Notes: generated from the sequence alone by a model not told the origin. A stretch of DNA of 64,000 nucleotides from Halorubrum hochsteinianum (GCF_023702125.1 NZ_CP098415.1:1736001-1800000); one strand, 5' to 3'. Shown: positions 34,624 through 42,648, counted from the first letter of the stretch. Program-made: numbers and translations.

Positions 34624-35220
34624 TCAAATCGTCTCGAAGTGGTCGTACTCGCGTTCGGTCGTGAGAAGTGAGGCGTGGCGGAGACGATTTCGGACATCGT
34701 AGAGCGTGTTTCCCTCTTCGATCCGCAGCATCCGCCAGGCAACGCTGTGGCGAAGTGTGTGTGCGGAGACATCCTCGGGTCGGCCTCGTCCCGAGAAGCA
34801 GTAGGGACGGACACCAGCGCGACGAGCGGCTCGCTGGACGACGTCGTTGATTCCCTTGCCGGTCATCCGACCGGCCTTCTGGCTGGGCACCAGAGCGGGA
34901 TCGTCGTCGACTCGAGCCTCGAGGAACTCTCGAAGCGTCGTGATGGTCTTCAGGGAGTTGTCCCGATCGAGCTCGAAGGTCACAGGCGGCGGGGTGCTGT
35001 CGTTGGGGTAGTCCTTCTGGACTGACGTTGGGAGCCGAAGCAGACCATCGTTGAGGTCAACCATCTCGCGGTCCACGTGGGCGAGCTCGCCGCGACGGAG
35101 CCCAGTGTCGTAGAGAAGGGTGGTGATCGCGTCGTCACGCCGGGGGTGCCGTCCCTCACGAGCCGCGTCGCGCATCGCCTCGACTTGTTCGGGCTTCACC
35201 CAGTGCTTCTCATCACCCAT
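34624..35220 (-). CDS. short tyrosine recombinase (catalytic-domain only)
   Basis: A 198-aa site-specific recombinase. The catalytic residues are present: Arg in LLYDTGLRRGELAHVD, HxxR in SAHTLRHSVAWRML and the Tyr near TEREYDHFETI at the very end. The N-terminal SAM-like DNA-binding domain found in full integrases is absent: the protein starts MGDEKHWVKPEQVEAMRDAA, which is the lead-in to the catalytic domain. Such short recombinases occur on haloarchaeal plasmids and pleomorphic-virus-like elements. Start at 35220 chosen as the first ATG before this conserved lead-in. It may serve dimer resolution or integration of an ancestral element. Confidence 0.85.
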   Translation of the reverse strand: MGDEKHWVKPEQVEAMRDAAREGRHPRRDDAITTLLYDTGLRRGELAHVDREMVDLNDGLLRLPTSVQKDYPNDSTPPPVTFELDRDNSLKTITTLREFLEARVDDDPALVPSQKAGRMTGKGINDVVQRAARRAGVRPYCFSGRGRPEDVSAHTLRHSVAWRMLRIEEGNTLYDVRNRLRHASLLTTEREYDHFETI

Positions 35221-35549
35221 CTGTGGACTGTGCCTCTCTGGGAGCGGTCTAAAAATGTTCAATTCTATTGGTAGATTCGAACGCTTCTATAGTCGATCAG
35301 CCTCAACCCGCTACCGTCTGGTGGTTTTGTCTCGTGGAAGGTGGTCCTCAAGGTGCCAACCCCAGGGGTAGCATGCCGATCAGAGCGGGCAAAACGCGAT
35401 CTGATAAACTTGTGAATGCTATATCTTCTCTCTGGGGCCGCTTCGATCCTAAGAGAATTAATCTTAAGATTAATCTTAGGAATAGGCCGGTGGTTTCTCC
35501 GGGAGGAGTAGCTGCGAGCTGAGTATCAGGGCGCGTCGCTGTTTTGTGG
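35221..35549. other. spacer with orphan palindrome
   Basis: No gene is supported. It contains the orphan CTTAAG palindrome described separately at 35448-35485. Confidence 0.5.
35448..35485. promoter_or_regulatory. orphan CTTAAG-centred palindrome
   Basis: CCTAAGAGAATTAATCTT is followed by AAGATTAATCTTAGG, the most symmetric of the six related sites, centred on CTTAAG at 35463. No cassette gene is attached. It lies past the 3' end of the leftward four-gene cluster. Confidence 0.7.
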
Positions 35550-35771
35550 TCACCAGCCAGTGGCCATGTCCCAGAGGAGGGCGACGTCGACGACACCGAG
35601 GATAACCCCAGCCAGTAGCCACGCATCAAGTAACGATGTGAGGTCAAAGATCGGGCCAGAAACTGCGAGCTCGAAGGCCGACACCAAACTCGTCACCTCA
35701 AAGAAGAGCACCCCGAAGATGGCCCAGAGCACAGTCGCACCAGCGGCGATGAGAAGCTTGCTCTCGCTCAT
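35550..35771 (-). CDS. small two-helix membrane protein (73 aa)
   Basis: Two predicted membrane helices, KLLIAAGATVLWAIFGVLFF and AWLLAGVILGVVDVALLWDM, joined by a short loop. No family is recognised. It is the last gene of a leftward cluster (36997 to 35550) with a 24-nt gap to the zinc-finger gene, so it is probably co-transcribed with the toxin-antitoxin-like pair. A membrane partner or a phage-type small protein is possible. Confidence 0.65.
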   Translation of the reverse strand: MSESKLLIAAGATVLWAIFGVLFFEVTSLVSAFELAVSGPIFDLTSLLDAWLLAGVILGVVDVALLWDMATGW

Positions 35772-35795
35772 CTTTGACGCCCTAGCGACACCCAG

Positions 35796-36215
35796 CTACT
35801 GTCCATCGTACCAGGGCGGCGCACCGAACGCGTCGGCGTAGCAGTCCGGGTGACACGGTCGCTTCCGGTTGTCCGGCCATGCCCTGTCGAGCGGGACCTG
35901 CTCACCACAGAGGCCACACTCGGCGGTGTGGCCTGCCTGTCGGGCATCGGGAGAGAGATTCCGCGCCTCGATGTAGAGTTCGTGGAGCGCCCACGGCGTG
36001 AGGCGAACGGCGACACGCTCGGCCGGCTCGGGATCGCCGTCCGATGTCGTGGCCGAGAGCGTGAGCACCCAGTTGTCGCCCGGCTCGCCATCGGTCGCCG
36101 GTCCCAAGGCGATCGTCCCTGCGAGGTCGTCGTCGACGTAGTACCAGTCTGCGTCCCGGTCGACGTGGTAGTGACCATCGGGGCGCGGATCCTCGGGATC
36201 GACGTCGTCGCCCAT
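35796..36215 (-). CDS. zinc-finger-like protein of the second TumE-like cluster (139 aa)
   Basis: The N-terminal part contains DPRPDGHYHVDRDADWYYVD and a beta-rich block (GDNWVLTLSATTSDGDPEPA). The C-terminal part has a four-Cys/His cluster: ECGLCGEQVPLDRAWPDN followed by CHPDCYADAFG, a treble-clef-like metal site. No family is named. The ATG at 36215 lies 18 nt after the stop of the HVO_A0114-like gene, so the genes form one operon. The open frame upstream of 36215 only shadows that gene. Confidence 0.7.
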   Translation of the reverse strand: MGDDVDPEDPRPDGHYHVDRDADWYYVDDDLAGTIALGPATDGEPGDNWVLTLSATTSDGDPEPAERVAVRLTPWALHELYIEARNLSPDARQAGHTAECGLCGEQVPLDRAWPDNRKRPCHPDCYADAFGAPPWYDGQ

Positions 36216-36232
36216 CGTGTGTCCTCGCTGGG

Positions 36233-36628
36233 TCAGGCGTTTGCCTTCCGCCCCTGTCCCGACCCGGTCGTGAGCGGGATGTCGGCGTCGATTTCGTCGT
36301 ACCACACGACCGGCCGCTTCGCCTGGCCATCCTCTTCGAGTTCGACGAGGCCGTAGTCAGCCAGCTCGTTCACGTTCTCGAGAACCTCTGGCGGGTTCCG
36401 GTCAACGAGGCGCGCGAGCTCGCGGATACTCCCCGGCTCGTGTTCGACGATCGCCTCCAAGAGCTCGAGGTTGGTCGAGCGGAAGACGCGACCGAACGTT
36501 TCGAGGTTCTCGATCGACAGCGTCGGCTCGCTGGGGTCGACGTCCTCGCCGGCGTCGATCGCTTCGAGACGCTCTTCGAGGCCGCTACGGTCGGCAGACT
36601 TGATCTGAACGTGGAGTGTCTGGGTCAT
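36233..36628 (-). CDS. HVO_A0114-family winged-helix protein, second copy
   Basis: A 131-aa regulator paralogous to the one at 30729. The winged helix reads NLELLEAIVEHEPGSIRELA, RLVDRNPPEVLENVNELADY and GLVELEEDGQAKRPVVWYDE, matching the first copy position by position. The N-terminus differs, being shorter and carrying SIENLETFGRVFRSTN. It follows the TumE-like gene by 72 nt and should be its antitoxin/autoregulator. Confidence 0.82.
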   Translation of the reverse strand: MTQTLHVQIKSADRSGLEERLEAIDAGEDVDPSEPTLSIENLETFGRVFRSTNLELLEAIVEHEPGSIRELARLVDRNPPEVLENVNELADYGLVELEEDGQAKRPVVWYDEIDADIPLTTGSGQGRKANA

Positions 36629-36700
36629 GGGTGGTGGGGTGTGGGGTCGTGGGTTGGAATTAGTCGCGGGTCTGTACGTCGGTCACCGTGCTCGAACGGA

Positions 36701-36997
36701 CTACCAGTCGTCGCGCTTCTCTTCTGGGAGCGCCGCCCGCCAGGCGCGGAAGATCTCCGCGAGGCCAGGGTAGTCAATCTCGAATGTCTCGCCCCCGAGG
36801 TGGAGCTCGTGGACGCCGTGGTGGTTGTCGAACCGGATGATTGGGTCGTCCGCACCGGCTTCGCCGTAGTGGTAGGCGTACTTGATCCCGTCCTCGAATC
36901 GCTCCGATGTCGGGACTGAGAGCACACGCACCCGCGCCACGGTGCCGTCGGCGTAGGCTTCAATCTCGTCTTCGAGTACGGTGACATCATCGCTCAT
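36701..36997 (-). CDS. TumE/DUF6516-like toxin, second copy
   Basis: A 98-aa protein resembling the product at 30440: RVLSVPTSERFEDGIKYAYH, then YGEAGADDPIIRFDNHHGVH and LHLGGETFEIDYPGLAEIFR. The 'RFDN.HG.HE' block corresponds to RYDN..HH of the first copy but has fewer histidines. The start is taken at 36997 (MSDDVTVLEDE); an ATG two codons upstream is also possible. The operator palindrome at 37032-37051 lies 35 nt upstream. First gene of the leftward cluster. Confidence 0.75.
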   Translation of the reverse strand: MSDDVTVLEDEIEAYADGTVARVRVLSVPTSERFEDGIKYAYHYGEAGADDPIIRFDNHHGVHELHLGGETFEIDYPGLAEIFRAWRAALPEEKRDDW

Positions 36998-37031
36998 CCA
37001 CACACGTGTCGACGTACCCTGGTCCGATAAG

Positions 37032-37051
37032 TGTTAGGGAAAACCCTAACA
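37032..37051. promoter_or_regulatory. palindromic operator of the second TumE-like module
   Basis: Perfect 8-bp arms TGTTAGGG and CCCTAACA around AAAA, just upstream of the toxin-like gene. The GTTAGGG/CCTAAC half-site also resembles the outer part of the CTTAAG sites (e.g. GGTTAGGG at 28943). Confidence 0.75.
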
Positions 37052-37200
37052 AGAGCAAAGGAACAGATAGCGCCCACAATGGCAACACCGAGCGATCATT
37101 CTGTCAGCTGTGAGGCTACACCCAGATGTGGCTGATGCGGTACTACTCGTCGCCGAGGTCGTTATCGACAGAGACTTGCGGGACATTTGAAGCGACAAAA

Positions 37201-37233
37201 GTTAATCTTAATCTTAACTATAGCATTAATCTG
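37201..37233. promoter_or_regulatory. orphan TTAATCTTAA-type site
   Basis: GTTAATCTTAATCTTAACTA with ATTAATCTG following; direct repeats of TTAATCTTAA. Related to the other cassette sites but less symmetric. It lies between the PadR stop and the TumE-like operon. Confidence 0.55.
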
Positions 37234-37329
37234 AAATACTCTGTATACGAGGTCTAGCGACGCTAAGCAGAGTTCACACGAGAAGAGCGTGAAATACTAG
37301 AGTCAAACAGTCCGAACGCAGGGATTCGA

Positions 37330-37611
37330 TCAGCTGTCGTGATCAATGTACTCGGCTTCCCATTCAGTTCGAGCTTCAATCTCTCTAGAGCCTCGGCGAG
37401 TAGTGGTGTACTCGTTGGTCCGGCGGTCGCGCTGGCTCTTCTCGATAAGTCCCTTCTCAACGAGCGTATCGAGATTTGGATAGAGCCGGCCATGATGGAT
37501 CTCCTTTTCGTAGTAGTCCTCGAGCTCGTCTTTGATCGCGAGTCCGTGGGGGTTATCGAGTCCGGAAACTACGTAAAGCAGATCGCGCTGAAAGCCAGTG
37601 AGGTCATACAT
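37330..37611 (-). CDS. PadR-family transcriptional regulator
   Basis: A 93-aa winged-helix protein. LTGFQRDLLYVVSGLDNPHG, followed by KDELEDYYEKEIHHGRLYPN and LDTLVEKGLIEKSQRDRRTN, is the standard PadR DNA-binding domain with the conserved G.LYP.L..L...GLI block. The C-terminal coiled coil is short, as in the small PadR subgroup common in haloarchaeal plasmids. No neighbouring transporter identifies a target. It may control the adjacent cluster. Confidence 0.88.
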   Translation of the reverse strand: MYDLTGFQRDLLYVVSGLDNPHGLAIKDELEDYYEKEIHHGRLYPNLDTLVEKGLIEKSQRDRRTNEYTTTRRGSREIEARTEWEAEYIDHDS

Positions 37612-37678
37612 GTCGCAATTTGCTCATTCGAGTTTTGAAATACTATTGATCTGGTCCTGTATGGAGCCAAGGGATTCA

Positions 37679-38086
37679 TCACTCTCGCCGTGGGTCACCA
37701 ACTGGTATTTCACCATATTCTGGACAAGAGACCCATCCCTGTCCGAATGCCCCACCCATCCCTTGGTCCGGGCTCCATTCGTGTTCATCCCCACAATGTG
37801 GACAATCTACTAGCGGAGGGTCAATCTCAACTGCCTCTTGCTGGATGAAATGATTTCCTTGGTAAGAGTCACAGTGCTGACAGACGTTTCCCCAGACTTT
37901 CTTGCCGAGAGTATTGCTGTAGACCCGCTCAACAGGGGTTTCGTAATTCGCTAATATATCTCCGAGAGGCGTATCAAGATGATCTCCTCGTGGCCAGACC
38001 ACAGGCGTTTGCTCGCCACACTGCCAGCATTCTGTTTCCCACGACAGCAACTTCTGGCGATCAACTGGGAGATCGTCTGGGAGCAT
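37679..38086 (-). CDS. CxxC zinc-ribbon protein (135 aa)
   Basis: Three Cys pairs are visible: ECWQCGEQTPVVWP, NVCQHCDSYQGNHFIQ and DCPHCGDEHEW, plus a fourth partial site SCPEYGEI where the second Cys of a CPxCG knuckle has become Tyr. Two knuckles probably form one ribbon and the third is left with an incomplete partner. The central YSNTLGKKVWGNVCQHCDSY is a pattern seen in various mobile-element zinc proteins, but I cannot name a family. Confidence 0.68.
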   Translation of the reverse strand: MLPDDLPVDRQKLLSWETECWQCGEQTPVVWPRGDHLDTPLGDILANYETPVERVYSNTLGKKVWGNVCQHCDSYQGNHFIQQEAVEIDPPLVDCPHCGDEHEWSPDQGMGGAFGQGWVSCPEYGEIPVGDPRRE

Positions 38087-38231
38087 GATGATTAAATCCT
38101 ACTCTGATTGACTATTTGATTCTTTGTCTCTGGATGTGTTAGATTCCGTGTTTCGCCTACCGATACGCCCCGCTCCGCACCCAAATCGCCCCCTTGCTCT
38201 CCCGATTCTACATGTTCTGTTGTAGGTTTAA

Positions 38232-38510
38232 GCAGTAGAAACTACTATTCACCTCGACTATCATCCCGAGCGAGAAGGCACGAAGCGTGTCTGGCTCAAC
38301 CAGACCGACGTGAACGACGAGGCTGAACCTCTAATTGATGAAGCGCAGTCCGGATAAAGAGAGTCTTCTTTCGACTCGGCAGACAGGCCGGCCTCCGGCG
38401 TGAGGAGACCGCGAGCGTCACGACGGAAATAGGACGGGTTCGGCTCACAGATACGCTCAGAAGCACCGAGGAGGATGGGACCCCCGGTACCATGCCGTCC
38501 CTATGGGATG
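38232..38510 (+). pseudogene. tyrosine recombinase fragment, frameshifted
   Basis: The first frame gives TIHLDYHPEREGTKRVWLNQ and then TDVNDEAEPLIDEAQSG before a stop at 38355. A second frame resumes with RVFFRLGRQAGLRREETASV, which resembles the LxLGxxxGLRxxE box around the first catalytic Arg of haloarchaeal integrases. Frameshift and loss of later motifs indicate a dead gene. The assignment is by pattern only. Confidence 0.5.
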
Positions 38511-38614
38511 GAGCTACCACCCATAGAAGACGTGAGAGGCAGATTGTATTGATGTTTCGGAAGGTGGTAAGCTGTCCTTCGCGGTGGGCCTTCGACGTGA
38601 TCGCCACAGCTACC

Positions 38615-38658
38615 GTTACAGATTCAAATACAGTTACAGACTCTATTAGTTGTTACAG
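38615..38658 (+). repeat. GTTACAG triplet, copy 1
   Basis: GTTACAG occurs at 38615, 38633 and 38652, spaced 18 and 19 bp. The same triplet with the same spacing is at 40463. It lies ~370 bp before the first DUF1102 gene. Confidence 0.7.
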
Positions 38659-39028
38659 ATCTTAATACATATTACTATTCTATCAAATGAAGATCTCAAC
38701 TGTTAAGCGAAGACACGGGTACGAGAATAAATTCGGCGAGTAGATACCTGTTGAACAGGAACTGAAAGTACCACAATTCGAGATAGAAGTCGAGATCGCT
38801 GGTGAGTGGTCCCATTGTACGGCTCTCCCTGCTCTATCCATTTTTGTGGTGGTCTGAGGAGGTTTCAGGCAGTTGCTGAGGATTTTCAATCATCTCGAGA
38901 ATTGTTTCTGGCGTGTCAATACGATATGGGATGCGTCCCATGGGTGAAGTAGAGCGACCTGGGGTGACACGGGATGTCTCGTGTTCCCGAAGGCGGGTCG
39001 CGTGCGGACACAACGAGGTTACACAACT

Positions 39029-39601
39029 ATGGCAAAACGACGTAAGTTCCTCGCCGGTCTGGGCGCATTGGCAAGTGGAAGCGCGGCTGCGGTTGGTACT
39101 GGGGCGTTCACATCCGCAAGTACTGGTGACCGTACAGTGAATGTCAATACGGCAGCAGACAGTGGGTCTTTCCTGACTATAGAACCGTCTGGGGGCTCCA
39201 ACGGAGACTACGCTGAAGAATCAGATGGGACACTTCAGCTGAATTTCAATGAAAACAACGACACCGGATCTGGCACTCTATTCAAAGGTGAAGGTGTGAA
39301 CGAAGGTTCAGAATATACGTTTGACAACGTATTTGTGATTAACAACCAAGGGAACACAGAAGTCGACACTTGGGTCACAACCAGTGGGCTCTCGGGTGTT
39401 CAATTCTATCAGGACGGTAATCCCGACGATCGGCTCGAAGAAGAACTCTGGTCTACTGGAGGTACTAAATCGAATCTTAATATCTCCCAGCAGGGTGTCA
39501 AAGTTGGTGTCAAAATCATCGAAGAGGATTTGGACAGTGACAGTGTCTCAGGCAGTGTCACAATCCACGCTGAAGACTCACCAGCCAGCATTAGAGACTA
39601 A
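39029..39601 (+). CDS. DUF1102-family exported protein, first of a pair
   Basis: A 190-aa secreted protein. The signal region is KRRKFLAGLGALASGSAAAV, a twin-arginine-like start, followed by GTGAFTSASTGDRTVNVNTA, the hallmark lead-in of DUF1102 proteins. The mature part is beta-rich, acidic and rich in Asn/Ser/Gly. Related domains in other organisms form surface or fibre structures, so a cell-surface polymer is possible but unproven. The ATG at 39029 gives the standard signal peptide. GC is lower than the chromosome. The second copy starts 72 nt downstream. Confidence 0.8.
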   Translation: MAKRRKFLAGLGALASGSAAAVGTGAFTSASTGDRTVNVNTAADSGSFLTIEPSGGSNGDYAEESDGTLQLNFNENNDTGSGTLFKGEGVNEGSEYTFDNVFVINNQGNTEVDTWVTTSGLSGVQFYQDGNPDDRLEEELWSTGGTKSNLNISQQGVKVGVKIIEEDLDSDSVSGSVTIHAEDSPASIRD

Positions 39602-39673
39602 CCCTGTTACTCTGTAGGAATCGATTCCCCCCTATCCATTGAGACAGTTCAAAAATAGCCGACAGATCAAAAC

Positions 39674-40288
39674 ATGAACCGTCGAACCTATTTACTGGGT
39701 TTGGCTGCTGGTACTGGCAGCGCTGTATCAGTGCTTGGAACCGGGGCTTTCACCAGTGTAAAACTTTCACGGCAGGTTTCTATTGAGGTAGTCCCCGACA
39801 ATCAGGCGTTGCTAGCGTTGAAAATCCCCTACTCAGGAGACGCAATTCAAGTTGACGAGGGCAAGTTCACTATTGATGCCACAAAAGGGGGGAACAGTGA
39901 GGGAATCAAAGCTGGTTCAACCCGTGACTTTGGTGATTGGAACCCATCTGGTAAAGTGAAGGAACCTGCCCTACAAGTGGTGAATAAAGGATCACAGCCT
40001 CAAGCTGTCGAGTTCGCATACAGTTGGGACTCAGACGAAATTGGTGGGTCCTCTATGAAGTGGTTCCTTAGTTGGCAACCAACGGGGCAGAATAAGAAAC
40101 ACTTCGTGGTGGATCACACGCGCGAAGAGGCGAGTATAACAGCTCAATATATACCGCCTGGGAAGGCGATCAATATCGCGTTTCGCGTTGATGCGGGTGA
40201 AGCAGGTGACAAACTCTCTGGAGAAATTGCTCTGGAGAGCACGGCAGTAGAAGATGAGCAGTCAAGTCCCGGAAATTCAGATAAATAG
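39674..40288 (+). CDS. DUF1102-family exported protein, second of a pair
   Basis: A 204-aa secreted protein. NRRTYLLGLAAGTGSAVSVL then GTGAFTSVKLSRQVSIEVVP parallels the first DUF1102 gene closely at the N-terminus, while the mature regions have diverged. SQPQAVEFAYSWDSDEIGG and IPPGKAINIAFRVDAGEAGD suggest a beta-sandwich. Both genes probably form one transcription unit. No signal peptidase W-type gene, often seen beside such surface proteins, is adjacent. GTTACAG triplets flank the pair. Confidence 0.8.
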   Translation: MNRRTYLLGLAAGTGSAVSVLGTGAFTSVKLSRQVSIEVVPDNQALLALKIPYSGDAIQVDEGKFTIDATKGGNSEGIKAGSTRDFGDWNPSGKVKEPALQVVNKGSQPQAVEFAYSWDSDEIGGSSMKWFLSWQPTGQNKKHFVVDHTREEASITAQYIPPGKAINIAFRVDAGEAGDKLSGEIALESTAVEDEQSSPGNSDK

Positions 40289-40740
40289 GGTGGTCCCGAA
40301 TACTGAACCCAGCGCACTCTCGCCGGCAGCCGTCAACCTCGACGTCCTCTTGCGTGTTTAATTCAATATATAACTACTAGAGATATATCTGACACGGGAT
40401 CGTCGATGGATATGTCTGAAAAGATATTTTTGCGAGCATTGACCCCCCCCCACGTGTTCGCTGTTACAGTTCCGAAGATTGTTACAGGTTCTAAGACGTG
40501 TTACAGTCTATTCGTTGATGCCGTCGCACCCATCACGGGTAATAGCTTGTTAATTGTAGTCTTCAAATCACTCGCTCCTGCAGAACAGATAAGCAACTCT
40601 CCGAGGAAAAAGTGGTATCAGTAATTATCAACGCCCTCGTGTAGCAACTGTTGACTTCAGAGAGTAGCCCACGCGAGGGCTAAACCTCAACGAGTGGGAG
40701 TCTTAGAGCCGGTGAGCCCTGATCATACTGTGGACTGTGT
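40289..40740. other. non-coding region containing GTTACAG copy 2
   Basis: No gene is supported. It is AT-rich near 40360-40400 and contains a run of ten C at 40443. The GTTACAG repeats are at 40463-40506. Confidence 0.5.
40463..40506 (+). repeat. GTTACAG triplet, copy 2
   Basis: GTTACAG occurs at 40463, 40481 and 40500, again 18 and 19 bp apart and in the same orientation as copy 1. Sequence between the units is not conserved, so the repeats look like protein-binding sites rather than a duplicated block. Confidence 0.7.
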
Positions 40741-41538
40741 TCAGTCAAGATTCTCAACCTTCTGTTCGAGTCGCTTGAGTCGCTCGTTGAAATCTTCAGG
40801 AGGCTCAGCAGCGGGCTCGCTCAGTGGGCGAACATCCTCGAGGGCGGCGTCAACGCGATCGTCGTCAGCCTCGCCGCGGAGATATAGCTCTGCGCGGTCG
40901 TTATACAGCTCTCGGAGTGTACTCGCAGAGACACCAATGTCGTCGGCGACGTCGGCGAGTGACTCGCCGCCGGCGACTCGTTCCATACCGGCACGGACCC
41001 TAAGGTACTCTTCGGGGTTGACCCGGAGATACCCATCGACGACCTCAAAGCCAGTCGGCGGCCGGCCAGTCCACTTACCAGCCTCTTGCGCAGCGTCGAT
41101 CCCTGATTGGATCCGGCGGACTTTCTGTTTCTGTTCGATCCGAGCGAGGTCTCCCATGAGCCCGGCTATCATCTGGGTGACCGCCTGATCGACCATACTG
41201 TCGTCGACATCAAGCTCGAGTCCGACCTCGAGGTCTCGGACGCTCGTCTCATGCTCAAGGGCGTGTTGGAGGAAGTTGTGGATCTCGCCACCACCGAGCC
41301 GGGAGAGCCGCGACAGCTCATGAACAACGACGATATCGACTTCTCCATCGGCAACCGCTTCGCGAAGCCGGCGATACTCTGCGCCACCTTCTTCGTCAGT
41401 CCCAGAAATAACATCGGCGAACCGTTCGACACTCGCGTCGGGATACTCCTCAGCGACAAATTCCTCGAGCTCGCGGATCTGTCGCTGGTGGTCTTGGCGA
41501 TCGGTTGAGACGCGGGCGTATAGCGCGACGTGAGTCAC
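40741..41538 (-). CDS. serine recombinase (resolvase/invertase family)
   Basis: A 265-aa small serine recombinase. The catalytic Ser is in VALYARVSTDRQDHQRQI (residue ~11). VDIVVVHELSRLSRLGGGEI and MIAGLMGDLARIEQKQKVRR are the conserved core and helix-E regions, and GKWTGRPPTGFEV leads into the DNA-binding part. A helix-turn-helix (GESLADVADDIGVSASTLRE) and an acidic coiled tail follow. It likely resolves or inverts DNA in the mobile element. The frame is intact. Confidence 0.92.
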   Translation of the reverse strand: MTHVALYARVSTDRQDHQRQIRELEEFVAEEYPDASVERFADVISGTDEEGGAEYRRLREAVADGEVDIVVVHELSRLSRLGGGEIHNFLQHALEHETSVRDLEVGLELDVDDSMVDQAVTQMIAGLMGDLARIEQKQKVRRIQSGIDAAQEAGKWTGRPPTGFEVVDGYLRVNPEEYLRVRAGMERVAGGESLADVADDIGVSASTLRELYNDRAELYLRGEADDDRVDAALEDVRPLSEPAAEPPEDFNERLKRLEQKVENLD

Positions 41539-41682
41539 ACTTTCCGTTTCACCCCGGTTAGTATATAGTGAATGGGTACTTTTCGTGGTTGTCTTTTACC
41601 AGTACCTTCTCGACACATCTCATTTCGGATTCTAGCAGACAATGATACTTTTTGGATCAGACATACTACTCAGACGAAACAG

Positions 41683-42141
41683 ATGGAACGAACTCAAGTA
41701 TGTGACAGGTTAACTAACATGAGCCCAGTAGAATTAGTTTCTGTTATTTCATTCATGGGTTCTGGAATAATAATGTTCACTTTACCTATAGCACAACTCC
41801 AGATCCACTTTTGGGTTGTCTTGGTTGTCGGATTCCTCGGAGACACCATCACTACTGGATACTTGGGGAAGTTCGATTTAGAGGAGCAAAATAGAGGCTA
41901 TACTCGCTGGGCTTGCGGATCTGAGCCAACACTGACTTGTGCGGCAGGTACCAGAGTGATTCTCCTCGGTGCTATTCTTTTGCCGTATCTCTCTGTAGTT
42001 AGATACGGTTTTCTTCAGGAATACTATCCGGTTTACCTAACAGCTCTTTTGACTCCCATCGTCATCGGACTGATGGCTGCTGGGGCAACACTAGCCAATA
42101 CTTACGGGATATGGAACGCCAATCGCAGATCTCCATCATAG
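41683..42141 (+). CDS. low-GC membrane protein (about 150 aa)
   Basis: Four predicted membrane segments: ELVSVISFMGSGIIMFTLPI, HFWVVLVVGFLGDTITTGYL, TRVILLGAILLPYLSVVRYG and YLTALLTPIVIGLMAAGATL. The segment between helices 2 and 3 is polar (EEQNRGYTRWACGSEPTLTC). No family is recognised. Codon use is AT-rich compared with the neighbours, suggesting separate acquisition. The start is uncertain: ATG at 41683 (MERTQVCD) or at 41719; the longer frame from 41572 has no obvious signal. Confidence 0.55.
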   Translation: MERTQVCDRLTNMSPVELVSVISFMGSGIIMFTLPIAQLQIHFWVVLVVGFLGDTITTGYLGKFDLEEQNRGYTRWACGSEPTLTCAAGTRVILLGAILLPYLSVVRYGFLQEYYPVYLTALLTPIVIGLMAAGATLANTYGIWNANRRSPS

Positions 42142-42648
42142 TTGGATGTGGGTCCTCTGTAAGGTCACCTGTGCAGTACGGTGACTAACTCCCTACCGGC
42201 TACTAGATCCACTCAAATAGATATTCAGTAAGTTGAACGAACACCGCCTCCGATATTATTATTAGACAGGTCTCTCAAGCCCCCATATGGGAATTGTTCT
42301 GGTGTAGCACATTGTTGATGGACTGCGGTCTTGTGATTTGCGGGTGCGTGAATCAAATTGGGAGTTCACGGTAGGGGTACTTAGAAAGTCGATTGGTGTT
42401 CCCACTCAGCTAGCAACGACTGGATCAACAATCTCCTACAGAAGAGCGTATTCCTTTTCCAACCCAGCTATAATGAGGTTGTTCGAGGGTCTCAATAGTG
42501 AGTCAATCATCGCCCATGACTACATCTACAAACTGATAGATTTTATTGAGGTCTATCTCTGTAGGGTGATAGATTAAAAACCGGGGCATTGCTCTCTTTA
42601 GACTAAGTAAAGGTTATAACATTCCCGTCAGGTGATGTGAGTATCCAG
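42142..42648. other. spacer upstream of the defence-like operon
   Basis: About 500 AT-rich bases without a supported gene. A TATA-like GGTTATAACA at ~42612 lies ~35 nt before the first operon ATG and is the probable promoter. Confidence 0.6.

Larger units (their letters stand above)
38087..39028. other. non-coding region with recombinase remnant and direct repeats
   Basis: No intact gene is supported. It contains a decayed integrase fragment (38232-38510), the GTTACAG triplet (38615-38658) and AT-rich DNA. ATGGGATGCGTCCCATGG near 38926 is a small palindrome. Confidence 0.55.

Noticed and set aside
38296-38607. 103-codon minus-strand ORF
   Set aside because: No protein-like pattern; the plus strand here shows the integrase relic instead.
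38615-40506. CRISPR array
   Set aside because: The GTTACAG repeats are only 7 bp, three per cluster, with 11-12-bp gaps. Repeat and spacer lengths are wrong and no cas gene is in the window.
40785-40800. IS end (CGTTGAAATCTTCAGG)
   Set aside because: It lies inside the intact serine recombinase coding sequence and lacks the outer bases; chance similarity.
42338-42577. 79-codon plus-strand ORF before the defence-like operon
   Set aside because: AT-rich, no ribosome site, no haloarchaeal composition and no motif.
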